The position numbers and the translations under genes are program-made. Below, one piece after another: positions 25,386-34,835 of a stretch of DNA of 64,000 bases. The notes beneath the pieces were generated by a model. The model was not told where the DNA came from. It was given only the letters and a program-made list of their open reading frames with translations, and ran no database searches. The stretch's first letter is position 1, and each line of letters starts with the position of its first letter. This DNA is from Vibrio algicola (GTDB taxonomy: Bacteria > Pseudomonadota > Gammaproteobacteria > Enterobacterales > Vibrionaceae), in assembly GCF_009601765.2 (NCBI RefSeq), contig NZ_CP045699.1:496001-560000 (forward strand), written 5' to 3'.

Positions 25386-26423
25386 ATGAATATCGCTGAG
25401 TTATTGGATTTTAGTGTAAAGCATAATGCATCAGATCTACATCTTTCTGCTGGCGTTCCGCCGATGTTGCGCATTGATGGTGATATGAGAAAGCTCGAAA
25501 TGGATGCTTTTTCACATTCAGAAGTGCACACTTTAGTGTTTGATATTATGAATGATGCTCAGCGCAGTGAATATGAAGAAAAGCTCGAAATTGATTTTTC
25601 TTTTGAATTGCCGAACGTAGGACGTTTTCGTGTTAATGCTTTTAACCAAGCGCGCGGTTGTGCGGCGGTGTTTCGTACTATTCCGATGAAAATTCCAACC
25701 TTAGAAGATATTGGCGCACCAGAGATCTTCCATCAAATGGTGAACTATGAAAAGGGACTAGTATTAGTTACAGGCCCTACCGGTTCGGGTAAATCGACGA
25801 CACTGGCGGCGATGGTCGATCATATTAACCGTAATCAGAAAAAACATATTCTCACCATTGAAGATCCAATTGAATTTACTCACTCCAATCATAAATGCTT
25901 AATTAACCAACGTGAAGTGCATCGCGATACTCATGGCTTTAATGAAGCATTACGCTCGGCATTACGTGAAGATCCCGATGTTATTTTGGTGGGTGAGTTG
26001 CGTGATAAAGAAACCATTAGTTTAGCGTTAACCGCAGCGGAAACTGGCCACTTAGTGTTTGGTACTTTGCACACCAGCTCTGCCGCTAAAACCATTGACC
26101 GTATTATTGATGTGTTTCCCGGCGCAGACAAAAATATGGTGCGCTCTATGTTGTCTGAATCAATGCGAGCTGTTGTGGCGCAAAAACTGCTTAAGCGTAC
26201 CGGCGGTGGCCGAGTAGCTTGTCATGAAATTATGATCGCGACGCCAGCGATTCGAAATCTTATTCGTGAAGATAAAGTGGCGCAAATGATGTCGATGATC
26301 CAAACCGGATCGGCGACTGGGATGCAAACTATGGAGCAAGCGGCGCGACAATTGATGGCGCAAGGCGATGTTGACCCTGATGAAGTAAGACAAAAAATTG
26401 AAGGTATGGATTCACCGTATTAA
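25386..26423 (+). CDS. pilT: Type IV pilus retraction ATPase PilT
   Basis: A 345-residue hexameric ATPase. Walker A is GPTGSGKSTT near residue 133, the Asp box is LTIEDPIEF, Walker B is DVILVGELRD near 200, and the His box is HLVFGTLHTSSAAKT. The N-terminal PAS-like domain (ASDLHLSAGVPPMLRIDGDM) and the C-terminal retraction motif region (AIRNLIREDK) are present. It powers pilus retraction for twitching and DNA uptake. AAGGAAT precedes the ATG. It is followed by pilU after 71 bp. Confidence 0.97.
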   Translation: MNIAELLDFSVKHNASDLHLSAGVPPMLRIDGDMRKLEMDAFSHSEVHTLVFDIMNDAQRSEYEEKLEIDFSFELPNVGRFRVNAFNQARGCAAVFRTIPMKIPTLEDIGAPEIFHQMVNYEKGLVLVTGPTGSGKSTTLAAMVDHINRNQKKHILTIEDPIEFTHSNHKCLINQREVHRDTHGFNEALRSALREDPDVILVGELRDKETISLALTAAETGHLVFGTLHTSSAAKTIDRIIDVFPGADKNMVRSMLSESMRAVVAQKLLKRTGGGRVACHEIMIATPAIRNLIREDKVAQMMSMIQTGSATGMQTMEQAARQLMAQGDVDPDEVRQKIEGMDSPY

Positions 26424-26494
26424 GTTGGCTGAGATTTTATAAGACATAGGCAACAGCAATAACTTTACATGCAATAGCAAAGGATTTAATCGAG

Positions 26495-27604
26495 ATGCAA
26501 TTGGATCAAGTTTTAGAAATGATGGTGGGATCAAAAGCCTCGGATATTTATCTTACCGTCGGAGCGCCGTGTTTATTTCGGATTGATGGTGAATTAAAAG
26601 CCCACGGCGGCGCACTCGATAAAGGCGCAGTAGAGGCTTTATTGTTTGAAATGATGGATAGCGATCGCCAGCGTGATTTTCAACGTGAACACGAGTCCAA
26701 CTTTGCCATAATGCGTGACAGTGGACGCTTCCGTGTCAGTGCTTTTTTCCAACGTGAATTACCTGGCGCGGTGATCCGCCGGATTGAAACCAAAATCCCG
26801 ACGATGGACGATTTACACTTACCCGAAATATTGAAAGATTTCTGTACGGCTAAACGTGGCTTGGTGCTGGTGGTTGGGGCGACCGGTTCGGGTAAATCGA
26901 CCTCGATGGCGGCCATGACGGGCCATCGAAATGTCACCATGACGGGGCATATTTTAGCGGTGGAAGATCCGATTGAGTTTGTGCATGAACATAAAAAATG
27001 CATTGTGACTCAGCGTGAAGTTGGGCTTGATACCGACAGCTATGAAATCGCCCTTAAAAACTCATTACGCCAAGCGCCTGATATGATATTGATTGGTGAG
27101 ATCCGTAGCCGAGAAACGATGGAATATGCCATGACCTTTGCGGAAACGGGGCATCTTTGTATGGCAACACTGCACGCCAATAACGCCAACCAAGCGCTTG
27201 AACGGATATTGCATTTAGTGCCAAAAGATCAAAAAGAGCAATTCTTATATGATTTATCTTTAAACTTAAAAGGCGTGGTGGCGCAGCAATTAGTGCGTGA
27301 TAAAGATGGAAAAGGTCGTCATGGGGTGTTTGAAGTTTTGATTAATACGCCGCGGATGTCGGATTTGATCCGCCGTGGTGAAATGCACGAATTGAAAACC
27401 ACGATGCTCAACTCCAAAGATGCTGGGATGCAAACCTTTGACCAAGCCTTATTTCAATTGCTGCAAGAAGATAAAATCACGCTTGATGATGCCATGCACA
27501 GCGCCGATTCTGCCAATGACTTGCGCATGATGCTGAAAACTATGGTGGATTCACCGATTGGTGAAAGTGATAAACTCAAAGGCATTAAAATCGATATGGG
27601 TTAA
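26495..27604 (+). CDS. pilU: PilT-like type IV pilus ATPase PilU
   Basis: A 369-residue PilT paralogue. Walker A is GATGSGKSTS near residue 130, Walker B is DMILIGEIRS, and the His box is HLCMATLHANNANQA. The first domain starts ASDIYLTVGAPCLFRIDGEL. Compared with PilT it has a longer C-terminus. In Vibrio cholerae PilU works together with PilT rather than alone in strong retraction; that is family knowledge. It forms an operon with pilT. Confidence 0.96.
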   Translation: MQLDQVLEMMVGSKASDIYLTVGAPCLFRIDGELKAHGGALDKGAVEALLFEMMDSDRQRDFQREHESNFAIMRDSGRFRVSAFFQRELPGAVIRRIETKIPTMDDLHLPEILKDFCTAKRGLVLVVGATGSGKSTSMAAMTGHRNVTMTGHILAVEDPIEFVHEHKKCIVTQREVGLDTDSYEIALKNSLRQAPDMILIGEIRSRETMEYAMTFAETGHLCMATLHANNANQALERILHLVPKDQKEQFLYDLSLNLKGVVAQQLVRDKDGKGRHGVFEVLINTPRMSDLIRRGEMHELKTTMLNSKDAGMQTFDQALFQLLQEDKITLDDAMHSADSANDLRMMLKTMVDSPIGESDKLKGIKIDMG

Positions 27605-27718
27605 ATAGCTACTAAATCAATCATCATTCCATGCGTGAGGCTATGCGTTCACCACGTCATTCCATGCATGAGCCTAAGCGAATAGACAGGGAATCTCGCT
27701 TTGTTTTTAACCCGGTTA

Positions 27719-27746
27719 ATCAGGCTTTAAGAGATTAAAGCCTGAT
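27719..27746. terminator. Stem-loop between convergent pilU and ruvX
   Basis: A perfect 12-bp stem ATCAGGCTTTAA/TTAAAGCCTGAT closed by a GAGA (GNRA-type) tetraloop. It lacks a clear U-run, so it may act as an mRNA-stabilising or weak terminator structure between convergent genes. Confidence 0.55.
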
Positions 27747-27754
27747 GGGAGCAG

Positions 27755-28180
27755 TTACCCATATTGCGCTTCAAACCAACTCTCTAAAATCACCACCGCA
27801 GATTGGCAATCGACATTCCCCTTGGTTAATGCTTTATAACCGCCCATAGAAAATAACTCAGCGCGCGCTTCTTGAGTCGATAAACGTTCATCATGCATTT
27901 CAACGGTGACGCCAAAGCGGCCAAATAAACGATTACCAAACTTTTTAGCGCGAGTGGTGATAGTCGTCAGATCCTTACCTTCCATATCGGTCGGCAGTCC
28001 AACCACAATTAAGTTTGGTTGCCATTCTTTGATCAACTTTTCGATTTCATCCCATTTAGGAATACCGTCCACCGCTTTAAAGGCTTTCAGTGGTGAGGCG
28101 GTTCCTGTAATGGTCTGGCCGATGGCGCTGCCAATACTTTTGGTACCGTAATCAAAAGCCATAATGGTTTGGTTGCTCAT
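27755..28180 (-). CDS. ruvX: Holliday junction resolvase-like RuvX/YqgF
   Basis: A 141-residue RNase H-fold protein. The acidic active-site residues are in the starting [12 protein letters not shown] and in [12 protein letters not shown]. The middle [23 protein letters not shown] is typical of the family. It acts in processing of the pre-16S rRNA 5' end. It lies downstream of yqgE, an arrangement kept widely across gammaproteobacteria. Confidence 0.95.
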   Translation of the reverse strand: MSNQTIMAFDYGTKSIGSAIGQTITGTASPLKAFKAVDGIPKWDEIEKLIKEWQPNLIVVGLPTDMEGKDLTTITTRAKKFGNRLFGRFGVTVEMHDERLSTQEARAELFSMGGYKALTKGNVDCQSAVVILESWFEAQYG

Positions 28181-28224
28181 AAACGTCTCTGATGAATAGG
28201 TAAAATGAATTTTGTCGGTTTAGC

Positions 28225-28833
28225 TTACGCGCGGCCCGATTCAATCGAAAGTTGCGAAACATCAATCCCGAGCGACTGAACCGCTTTTTTCCAGCGCAAA
28301 GTAGCCGGAGTATCAAAGATAATACTCGCGTCTGCCGGAGTGGTAAGCCATACATTATCCAATAGCTCTTGCTCTAATTGGCCTGCATCCCAACCAGAGT
28401 ATCCTAAGGTAACTAAGTATTGTTTTGGCTCCGCTTCGGTGCCGAGAACGGTTAAAATATCTTTTGAAGTGGTGACCGCCAATTGACCATTAATATCAAT
28501 ACTCGATTGGTACTCATCTTTTAAACTATGCAGAATAAAGCCGCGGTCGGTGGCAACAGGGCCGCCATTTAACACCGGTGTGCGTAAGCTTTTGGTGCAA
28601 ATTTGTGGATGCACAGGTTGCACTTCAATTTGCTTTAGCATGTTACCGACATCAATACCAATAGGGGCATTAATGACTAACCCCATCGCGCCTTCATCAT
28701 TATGTTCGCAGACATAGATCACGGTACGAGTGAAGTTTGGATCGGCCATGCTTGGCATCGCAATAAGAAAATGATCGGTTAAATCCATCATTTCATTATT
28801 GCTGTTATCTTGATTGATACTCGCTTCAGACAT
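28225..28833 (-). CDS. yqgE: UPF0301 family protein YqgE (AlgH-like)
   Basis: A 202-residue protein with the UPF0301 core: [56 protein letters not shown] and [15 protein letters not shown]. Function is unresolved; the Pseudomonas homologue AlgH was named for an alginate phenotype. The start at 28833 has a GGAG ten bases upstream. The alternative MMDLTDHF, 14 codons later, fits the length of E. coli YqgE but has no ribosome site. It sits between gshB and ruvX, the usual order. Confidence 0.93.
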   Translation of the reverse strand: MSEASINQDNSNNEMMDLTDHFLIAMPSMADPNFTRTVIYVCEHNDEGAMGLVINAPIGIDVGNMLKQIEVQPVHPQICTKSLRTPVLNGGPVATDRGFILHSLKDEYQSSIDINGQLAVTTSKDILTVLGTEAEPKQYLVTLGYSGWDAGQLEQELLDNVWLTTPADASIIFDTPATLRWKKAVQSLGIDVSQLSIESGRA

Positions 28834-28920
28834 CGCTTATTTCTCCGTATCTCTCTGTCGTTAATGAACCTGCCGAGCTCAAAAGAAAGCACCAGCAGGT
28901 ATGATACCCATCCATACGAC

Positions 28921-29868
28921 TTATTTATTCGCTACTCGACGCTCAATCGCATCCATTAGCTTGCCGGTAATTGAAATATCAAATGCCGCTTCAATTTCTT
29001 TAATACAAGTTGGACTAGTGACATTAATTTCCGTCAGCTTATCACCGATAACATCCAGACCAACAAAAATCAGGCCTTTCTCTTTTAGGGTTGGCGCCAC
29101 CGCTTGAGCAATTTTAAGATCGGTTTCACTTAATGGACGGGCTTCACCACGACCACCAGCCGCCAAGTTGCCGCGGGTTTCGCCTTTAGCTGGAATACGA
29201 GCTAAGCAATACGGCATAGGTTCGCCGTCGACCACTAAAATACGTTTATCACCATTACTAATATCGGGTACAAACGTTTGTGCCATCGCGTAGTTTTGAC
29301 CGTGGTTGGTTAAGGTTTCAATGATCACCGAAACGTTTGGATCGCCTTGTTTCACACGGAAAATAGACGCGCCGCCCATGCCATCAAGTGGTTTTAGGAT
29401 CACATCGCCATGCTGCTGATGGAAAGCTTTGATTTTTTGATCTTTACGCGTCACCAGTGTGGTCGGCGTGAGCTCTGGGAACCAAGCGGTGAATAATTTT
29501 TCATTACAGTCACGCAAGCTCTGCGGTTTATTGACGATCAAGGTACCAAGATTTTCGGCGCGCTCAAGAATGTAAGTCGCGTAAATAAACTCAGTATCAA
29601 AAGGAGGATCTTTACGCATTAATACCGCGTCAAGTTCAGACAGTTCGATGGTCTGCTCTGAGTCAAATTGATACCAGTTGGCAGGATCGTCGATCAAAGT
29701 GACAATCTTAGTGTCGGCAATGGCAACGCCTTGTTCTAGATGTAGGTCTGCCATTTCCATGTAATGGATTTCCCAGCCGCGACGCTGTGCTTCTAACATC
29801 ATGGCAAAACTAGAGTCTTTTTTGATATTAATCGATGAGATAGGATCCATTACGATGCCGATTTTCAT
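28921..29868 (-). CDS. gshB: Glutathione synthetase
   Basis: A 315-residue ATP-grasp ligase joining gamma-glutamylcysteine and glycine. It starts MKIGIVMDPISSINIKKDSSFAM. VLMRKDPPFDTEFIYAT, ILKPLDGMGGASIFR (ATP-grasp loop) and RIPAKGETRGNLAAGGRGEAR are the expected motifs, with VTSPTCIKEIEA near the C-terminus. GGAGAAACACATG gives a good start. It lies between rsmE and yqgE as in E. coli. Confidence 0.97.
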   Translation of the reverse strand: MKIGIVMDPISSINIKKDSSFAMMLEAQRRGWEIHYMEMADLHLEQGVAIADTKIVTLIDDPANWYQFDSEQTIELSELDAVLMRKDPPFDTEFIYATYILERAENLGTLIVNKPQSLRDCNEKLFTAWFPELTPTTLVTRKDQKIKAFHQQHGDVILKPLDGMGGASIFRVKQGDPNVSVIIETLTNHGQNYAMAQTFVPDISNGDKRILVVDGEPMPYCLARIPAKGETRGNLAAGGRGEARPLSETDLKIAQAVAPTLKEKGLIFVGLDVIGDKLTEINVTSPTCIKEIEAAFDISITGKLMDAIERRVANK

Positions 29869-29932
29869 GTGTTTCTCCTGCTAATGTTACTTAAACCTCG
29901 ATGAGGGTAACGGTAGAAATTAAAGAATGTAA

Positions 29933-30664
29933 TTAACCAAGATCGCCAAAACGAACTTGTAACGCGGTGATGGCCGATAAACCTGCCGTTTCGGTACGTA
30001 GAACGCGCGGACCTAACAAGGTTTCTTCAAACTGATACTCTTGTGTCATTTGGATTTCTGGATCGGATAATCCACCTTCCGGCCCAATCAATAAGCGCAC
30101 TTTACTCACCGGTGTCGGTAAGGTGTTGATCGAATACTTGGCTCTTGGGTGCAAGTTAAGCTTAAGACCATCATAATCTTCTGCGCACCATTGTTCTAGT
30201 TGCATTAATGGTCGAACTTCAGGCACTACATTGCGGCCACATTGCTCACAGGCGGCAATCGCAATTTTCTGCCATTGTTGTAATTTTTTCTCAAATCGTT
30301 CGGCATTCAATTTGACGCCGCAACGCTCTGAGATTAAAGGGGTGATGGTATTTACGCCAAGCTCAACTGCTTTTTGAATGGTGAACTCCATTTTATCACC
30401 ACGTGAAATCACTTGCCCAAGATGTAAATTGAGTGGGGATTCAATATTGCGTTCAATCCGTTCGCGTAATTCAACCGTAACATTTTTTTTAGACACGGCG
30501 GATATAATGGCTGGAAATTCTGCGCCACTGCCATCAAAAAGAAGAATTTCTTGTCCTGCTGTCATGCGTAATACGCGGCCAATATGACCGGCGGCATCGT
30601 CAGCAAGCGAGAGTTCGCCCAGTCCCAGAATGGTTTCTGGATGGTAAATTCTAGGGGTTCTCAT
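29933..30664 (-). CDS. rsmE: 16S rRNA (uracil1498-N3)-methyltransferase
   Basis: A 243-residue SPOUT-class methyltransferase. The SAM knot motifs are [13 protein letters not shown] near residue 192 and [15 protein letters not shown] near 220. An N-terminal PUA-like part ([21 protein letters not shown]) precedes them. It methylates U1498 in the 30S subunit. It is upstream of gshB on the same strand. In E. coli endA lies on its other side; here a GGDEF gene does. Confidence 0.96.
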   Translation of the reverse strand: MRTPRIYHPETILGLGELSLADDAAGHIGRVLRMTAGQEILLFDGSGAEFPAIISAVSKKNVTVELRERIERNIESPLNLHLGQVISRGDKMEFTIQKAVELGVNTITPLISERCGVKLNAERFEKKLQQWQKIAIAACEQCGRNVVPEVRPLMQLEQWCAEDYDGLKLNLHPRAKYSINTLPTPVSKVRLLIGPEGGLSDPEIQMTQEYQFEETLLGPRVLRTETAGLSAITALQVRFGDLG

Positions 30665-30781
30665 GCGGTAACCTGTATTCGATTAAAAGTCTCCCCTTAA
30701 CATGGGTGTTTTTAACTGAAAAAACAAGGGCAAAATGCACGATTGAGATGTGATAAATCGATTGGGCGTATCAGTGTTAAG

Positions 30782-30840
30782 CTTAGATTTGTTAGGTTAA
30801 GCTTAGGTTTGTTAAGTTTAGGTTTGTTAAGTTTAGGTTT
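30782..30840. repeat. 15-bp tandem repeat over the end of the GGDEF gene
   Basis: The unit TTAGGTTTGTTAAGT occurs twice exactly (from 30803 and 30818), with a partial third copy and a degenerate copy upstream at about 30783. The last partial copy (30833-30840) includes the stop codon and final codons of the GGDEF gene, so repeat change could alter its C-terminus. Confidence 0.8.
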
Positions 30841-31726
30841 GGTCGTGAGCCAGTTGGACTCTAACTTGGTTGCGGCCACTATTTTTAGCCAGATACAAGG
30901 CTTTATCGGCGCGTCCATAAGGGAGGTCGGTTTGCTCACCTTGCACAATGTCCGTTACGCCAATTGAAACCGTACAACGCAGTCGTGGCGCTTCATGGTT
31001 ACCATTACTGGCAATAATAAAATGATTGGTCTCGACAGTAGAGCGCAGGTTTTCTATTCGTTGTTCTACACTGGTTAAGTTATTTGATTTAATGAGTAAA
31101 ACAAACTCTTCTCCGCCAAGACGAGCCAGATGATCGCCCTCGTCACAAAAACCGGCAAGCAACTCAGAGAATTGGATCAACACCGCATCTCCTGCTAAGT
31201 GACTGTATTGGTCGTTGACACGTTTAAAGAAATCAATGTCGATCAACGCCATATAATATTGCTCAGCAACACCATTTTGTTGATGGTCATTCATGGTATT
31301 GATCAAGTAACGGCGATTGGGGATATTGGTTAACGCATCTTGCTCCGATAATTTTTTTAAACGACGTTGTTTTTTGATTTTATCTGTCACAACCGTAATG
31401 AAAGTACACAGCGCCGGTTGGCCGTCCCATATTATTGCGCGATCGGTGATTTCGACGATGGCTGGATTACCAAATAAATCGGTATGGGGGATGATTTTGG
31501 CAGGGGTGGCTTGTTTTTCATTCATTGCTTGTTGGTAGCGAATTTGAGCGTCAGCGTGTTCTTCTGAATCAATTAATACCATTAATGAGTCAAGGCTTAA
31601 AATTTGCTCGGCACTTTCCAGACCACTAAAACGGGCAAATGCGTCATTCGCATAAAGAGGGCGGAAGTTAACATGCACAACACAGGCGTTAGGATGGATG
31701 TCGAGGATATGTTTATAAGCAGTCAT
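30833..31726 (-). CDS. PAS-GGDEF diguanylate cyclase
   Basis: A 297-residue protein with an N-terminal PAS-like sensor (residues about 1-115, YANDAFARFSG) and a C-terminal GGDEF domain (DALTNIPNRRYL; active site LGGEEF near residue 202). The intact GGEEF loop predicts synthesis of cyclic di-GMP from GTP. The inhibitory RxxD site five residues before the loop reads DEGD, so product inhibition at that site is probably lost. There is no membrane segment, so it is likely cytosolic. It sits between rsmE and sprT where E. coli has endA. The signal sensed cannot be read. Confidence 0.9.
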   Translation of the reverse strand: MTAYKHILDIHPNACVVHVNFRPLYANDAFARFSGLESAEQILSLDSLMVLIDSEEHADAQIRYQQAMNEKQATPAKIIPHTDLFGNPAIVEITDRAIIWDGQPALCTFITVVTDKIKKQRRLKKLSEQDALTNIPNRRYLINTMNDHQQNGVAEQYYMALIDIDFFKRVNDQYSHLAGDAVLIQFSELLAGFCDEGDHLARLGGEEFVLLIKSNNLTSVEQRIENLRSTVETNHFIIASNGNHEAPRLRCTVSIGVTDIVQGEQTDLPYGRADKALYLAKNSGRNQVRVQLAHDQT

Positions 31727-31938
31727 GATTTCAATTCACAAGGTATTAGGCGCACATATTAGTAGTCTCAAACAAATGAAGATAGGGCGTTACATATAAT
31801 ATTTAAGCTTACTCATCTTATTTATTTTGTATTATTAAATAAACAAGGTGTTATATTCTATTTTTGTTTGTATTTATTTTTACTCATTCATGTGGGGAAT
31901 GTTGTTATCACCCAGTTGTTTTTAATGACATTCGTTTT

Positions 31939-32451
31939 TTAGTTGCACTCGCTTTTTAATTGCAGCTGTTGCTTACATTCAAGGCAGTGGTATTGAGCTT
32001 GGTTGCGCATCACTTTATTATGACGACGAATTGATAAATCGTACTGGCGACACTGGCATTGATAAGAGAAAGTTCTACCTTGTACTGAACTGACATCAAA
32101 CTGGTGACGGGTATCAGGATTAAGTTGAAATACCTTAAGCATGATCGCTTGCCACTCTTTACCATGCGGGCGCACTCGACCAAATTGATGGTAAGTCAGT
32201 AAATGGGCGATTTCATGCGGGATCACTTGGTGTAAAAAAGCGCTTTGGTTTTCTAATAATAAAGTCGGGTTCAGCCTTATTTCCCAGCTCTGCAAATATG
32301 CTTTTCCTGCCACTTTGCCGCGAACATTATAGTGAACACTTGGGGGATCAAACTTCTCGTCCAATACTTGCTCGGCTTTATGCATGCAGTGTTGCACGGT
32401 TTGGTTTATCTGTTGCAGTAACGCTGCGGGAATATCACGACCTGCCATCAT
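31939..32451 (-). CDS. sprT: SprT family zinc metallopeptidase-like protein
   Basis: A protein of about 170 residues. The zinc motif HEIAH lies in VIPHEIAHLLTYHQFG, followed by RPHGKEWQAIML. A C-terminal zinc ribbon has two Cys pairs (CQCRQ and CLECK). The ATG pair at MMAGRDIP, with AAGG just upstream, is preferred over a TTG 27 bp earlier. SprT-like domains resemble DNA-protein crosslink proteases, but the bacterial role is unsettled. Its location near metK and rsmE is conserved. Confidence 0.9.
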   Translation of the reverse strand: MMAGRDIPAALLQQINQTVQHCMHKAEQVLDEKFDPPSVHYNVRGKVAGKAYLQSWEIRLNPTLLLENQSAFLHQVIPHEIAHLLTYHQFGRVRPHGKEWQAIMLKVFQLNPDTRHQFDVSSVQGRTFSYQCQCRQYDLSIRRHNKVMRNQAQYHCLECKQQLQLKSECN

Positions 32452-32563
32452 TGACCTTAAGTTTAGAATGATACCCAATAAAAAATCCCTACTTTAATGA
32501 TCAAAGTAGGGAGGGGAAGAATATCGAAGATATAAGCGTTGCGCTATACCTGATATATAAAAA

Positions 32564-33340
32564 TCAGTGTTTACGTTGAATGGTGGCTCGATAACCATGC
32601 CAAGTGGCAAAACCTAAGATTGGCATCGTGATGAGCATGCCGATCCCTGCGGTGGCAAACCCGATCAAGAGCCCCACCACAATAAGTGCAGCCCACACCA
32701 TCATGGCTGATAAGTTGTGCTTTACTGCGTTAAAACTGGTAAAGACAGCGGTCATCACATCGACCCGTCTTTCCATCATTAAAGGTATCGAAAAAGCCGA
32801 GATAGAAAAAATCAAACAAGAAAAAATGATCCCGACCACCGAACCTGTGACTAAGAAGGGCATAAAGTGTGATAGCGGCGCGCCTTGCATTTCGGGGTAT
32901 ATGGCATGCAGCAAAGAGGCAATACGCATCCAAAAGATCATCGCGACGCACAGCATCACTGCAAAGCTCCATTGCGATACGGAGTTACGCCGAATGGCAA
33001 ACATGGAATGCAGTAGTTTAGGTGGGTTATTTTTTTCCATTTGCCAACTGGCATCGTAAAGCCCTAATGCTAAAAACGGACCGATCAGCATATAAACAAT
33101 TAAACTGGGGAAGACCACTAAGTGCGAGCCTTGTAAGAAAACTAGCCATTCGATACCTGCGGCGGCTAAGGCGAAACAGAGTCCGTAAAATAGGCTGACC
33201 ATAGGGGCATGAATTAAATCGGTGGCACCTTTTTTAAGCCAACCTAGCGGGGCAAAGGTGGCGATATGATTGCATGGGATGGTGCGAGCATATTGGTTAT
33301 CAGGCACTTTGAAATCAGATGATTTGGCGGTACGAGGCAT
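32564..33340 (-). CDS. DUF2189 multi-pass membrane protein
   Basis: A 258-residue inner-membrane protein with about six helices, for example SLFYGLCFALAAAGIEWLVF, SLIVYMLIGPFLALGLYDAS and a C-terminal pair. The starting segment GWLKKGATDLIHAPMVSLFYG and the QMEKNNPPKLLHSMFAI loop resemble DUF2189. Function is unknown. AGGAGG six bases before MPRTAKSS decides the start; a longer form is possible. It stands between sprT and metK. Confidence 0.85.
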   Translation of the reverse strand: MPRTAKSSDFKVPDNQYARTIPCNHIATFAPLGWLKKGATDLIHAPMVSLFYGLCFALAAAGIEWLVFLQGSHLVVFPSLIVYMLIGPFLALGLYDASWQMEKNNPPKLLHSMFAIRRNSVSQWSFAVMLCVAMIFWMRIASLLHAIYPEMQGAPLSHFMPFLVTGSVVGIIFSCLIFSISAFSIPLMMERRVDVMTAVFTSFNAVKHNLSAMMVWAALIVVGLLIGFATAGIGMLITMPILGFATWHGYRATIQRKH

Positions 33341-33451
33341 AAATCCTCCTATGGATTCTCGATTCGTCACGCTTTAACTATTGGCATGATCCGCTTAAAT
33401 TACAAATTTATTACTCATTATTTATCCGTTATTTTTATAGCTGTAAACAAA

Positions 33452-33478
33452 AAGCCCTCACCAAAAAGGCAAGGGCTT
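33452..33478 (-). terminator. Terminator after metK
   Basis: On the minus strand AAGCCCTTGCC pairs with GGTGAGGGCTT around TTTTT, followed by UUUG. It lies 31 bp past the metK stop. Confidence 0.85.
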
Positions 33479-33508
33479 GATTAAGCTTGTTTTTATTTTT
33501 AGTGGCTT

Positions 33509-34660
33509 TTATAGGCCAGCAAAGGCGCGTAATGAAGCGGCTTTGTCGGTAGCTTCCCAAGGGAACTCTTCACGACCAAAGTGACCATAAGCGGCGGTCT
33601 TCTTGTAGATAGGTTGTAGCAAGTTCAACATTTCTTGTAGGCCGTATGGACGTAGGTCGAAGTGTTGACGTGCTGCTTCAACAATAATGTCGGCTGGTAC
33701 TTTTTCAGTGCCAAAGGTTTCAACCATGATAGATGTCGGCTCTGCAACACCAATCGCGTAAGACAATTGAATTTCACAGCGATCAGCAAGACCAGCAGCC
33801 ACAATGTTTTTTGCTACATAACGTGCTGCATAAGCCGCTGAACGGTCTACTTTTGATGGATCTTTACCAGAGAATGCGCCGCCACCGTGACGCGCTGCGC
33901 CGCCGTAGGTATCAACGATAATTTTACGACCGGTTAAACCACAGTCACCCATTGGGCCACCGATAACAAAACGACCGGTTGGATTGATAAAGTACTTAGT
34001 GTCTTTATTTAACCATTCTTCAGGAAGAACAGGTTTGATGATTTCTTCCATTACTGCTTCACGTAGATCCGGCGTTGAGATTGAATCGCTGTGCTGAGTT
34101 GAAAGTACCACTGCATCAATACCGACAATTTTGCCTTGATCGTATTGGAAGGTAACTTGAGATTTCGCATCTGGACGTAAGAAATCCAACTTGCCGCTTT
34201 TACGAACTTCAGCTTGCTTCTTCACTAATAGGTGAGAATAAGTGATTGGAGCAGGCATTAGAATTGGCGTTTCGTTGGTGGCGTAACCAAACATAATACC
34301 TTGGTCGCCCGCGCCCTGATCTTTAGGATCGGCTTTATCGACACCTTGGTTGATGTCTGGAGATTGCTTACCAATGGTATTTAATACGGCGCAAGAGTTG
34401 GCATCAAAACCCATATCTGAATGGATGTAACCAATCTCACGAACGGTTTCACGAGTGATTTCTTCGATATCAACCCATGCAGAAGTCGTCACTTCGCCGC
34501 CAACCATAACCATGCCGGTTTTTACGTAAGTTTCACACGCCACACGTGCTTTAGGATCTTGCTCTAGGATTGCATCCAATACCGCATCAGAAATTTGATC
34601 GGCAATTTTGTCTGGATGACCTTCAGATACAGATTCTGAAGTAAATAAATGCTTAGCCAT
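33509..34660 (-). CDS. metK: S-adenosylmethionine synthase
   Basis: A 383-residue enzyme that makes SAM from methionine and ATP. Motifs: [14 protein letters not shown] at the N-terminus, [12 protein letters not shown] near residue 115, [21 protein letters not shown] and [15 protein letters not shown]. The start [10 protein letters not shown] follows GGAG nine bases upstream; a GTG five codons earlier is less likely. About 140 bp upstream lies a MetJ-type operator over the promoter. The next gene rightward, tkt, is divergent. Confidence 0.97.
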   Translation of the reverse strand: MAKHLFTSESVSEGHPDKIADQISDAVLDAILEQDPKARVACETYVKTGMVMVGGEVTTSAWVDIEEITRETVREIGYIHSDMGFDANSCAVLNTIGKQSPDINQGVDKADPKDQGAGDQGIMFGYATNETPILMPAPITYSHLLVKKQAEVRKSGKLDFLRPDAKSQVTFQYDQGKIVGIDAVVLSTQHSDSISTPDLREAVMEEIIKPVLPEEWLNKDTKYFINPTGRFVIGGPMGDCGLTGRKIIVDTYGGAARHGGGAFSGKDPSKVDRSAAYAARYVAKNIVAAGLADRCEIQLSYAIGVAEPTSIMVETFGTEKVPADIIVEAARQHFDLRPYGLQEMLNLLQPIYKKTAAYGHFGREEFPWEATDKAASLRAFAGL

Positions 34661-34798
34661 GTATGTGTGCTCCACTTAAAACCACGTCATTGAGTATTTG
34701 ATGGCGTGATTGAGTTAGAAAAGATGCGCCCATGATTGAAAGTTAACATGTCAAGAGAGGTTAACGACAAGGGCTCGCGTCTTTTAATAAACGTTAAA

Positions 34799-34828
34799 AT
34801 TGTAGGTGTTTCTACATCTAGACGTCTA
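34799..34828 (-). promoter_or_regulatory. Probable metK promoter
   Basis: On the minus strand TAGACG (34823-34828) and TACAAT (34799-34804) are 18 nt apart. The -35 box lies inside the MetJ-type repeats. A TTGACA near 34755 has no partner -10. Confidence 0.6.
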
Positions 34829-34835
34829 TTCTAGT
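34804..34835. promoter_or_regulatory. MetJ operator-like tandem boxes
   Basis: The perfect MetJ consensus 8-mer AGACGTCT at 34820-34827 is flanked in phase by CTACATCT and AGGTGTTT on the left (5 of 8 matches each) and a weak box on the right. MetJ with SAM represses methionine genes through such tandem arrays. The overlap with the -35 box predicts SAM feedback on metK. Confidence 0.78.

Noticed and set aside
27605..27718. Imperfect direct repeat around CATTCCATGCATGAGCC and CATTCCATGCGTGAGG in the pilU-ruvX gap
   Set aside because: Only two short degenerate copies with no inverted termini; probably a decayed intergenic repeat, too weak to call as an element.
30712..30967. Short frames on both strands with repeated Lys-Pro-Lys-Leu-Asn or Leu-Gly-Leu-Leu-Ser motifs
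   Set aside because: They are by-products of the 15-bp tandem repeat and overlap the GGDEF gene end.
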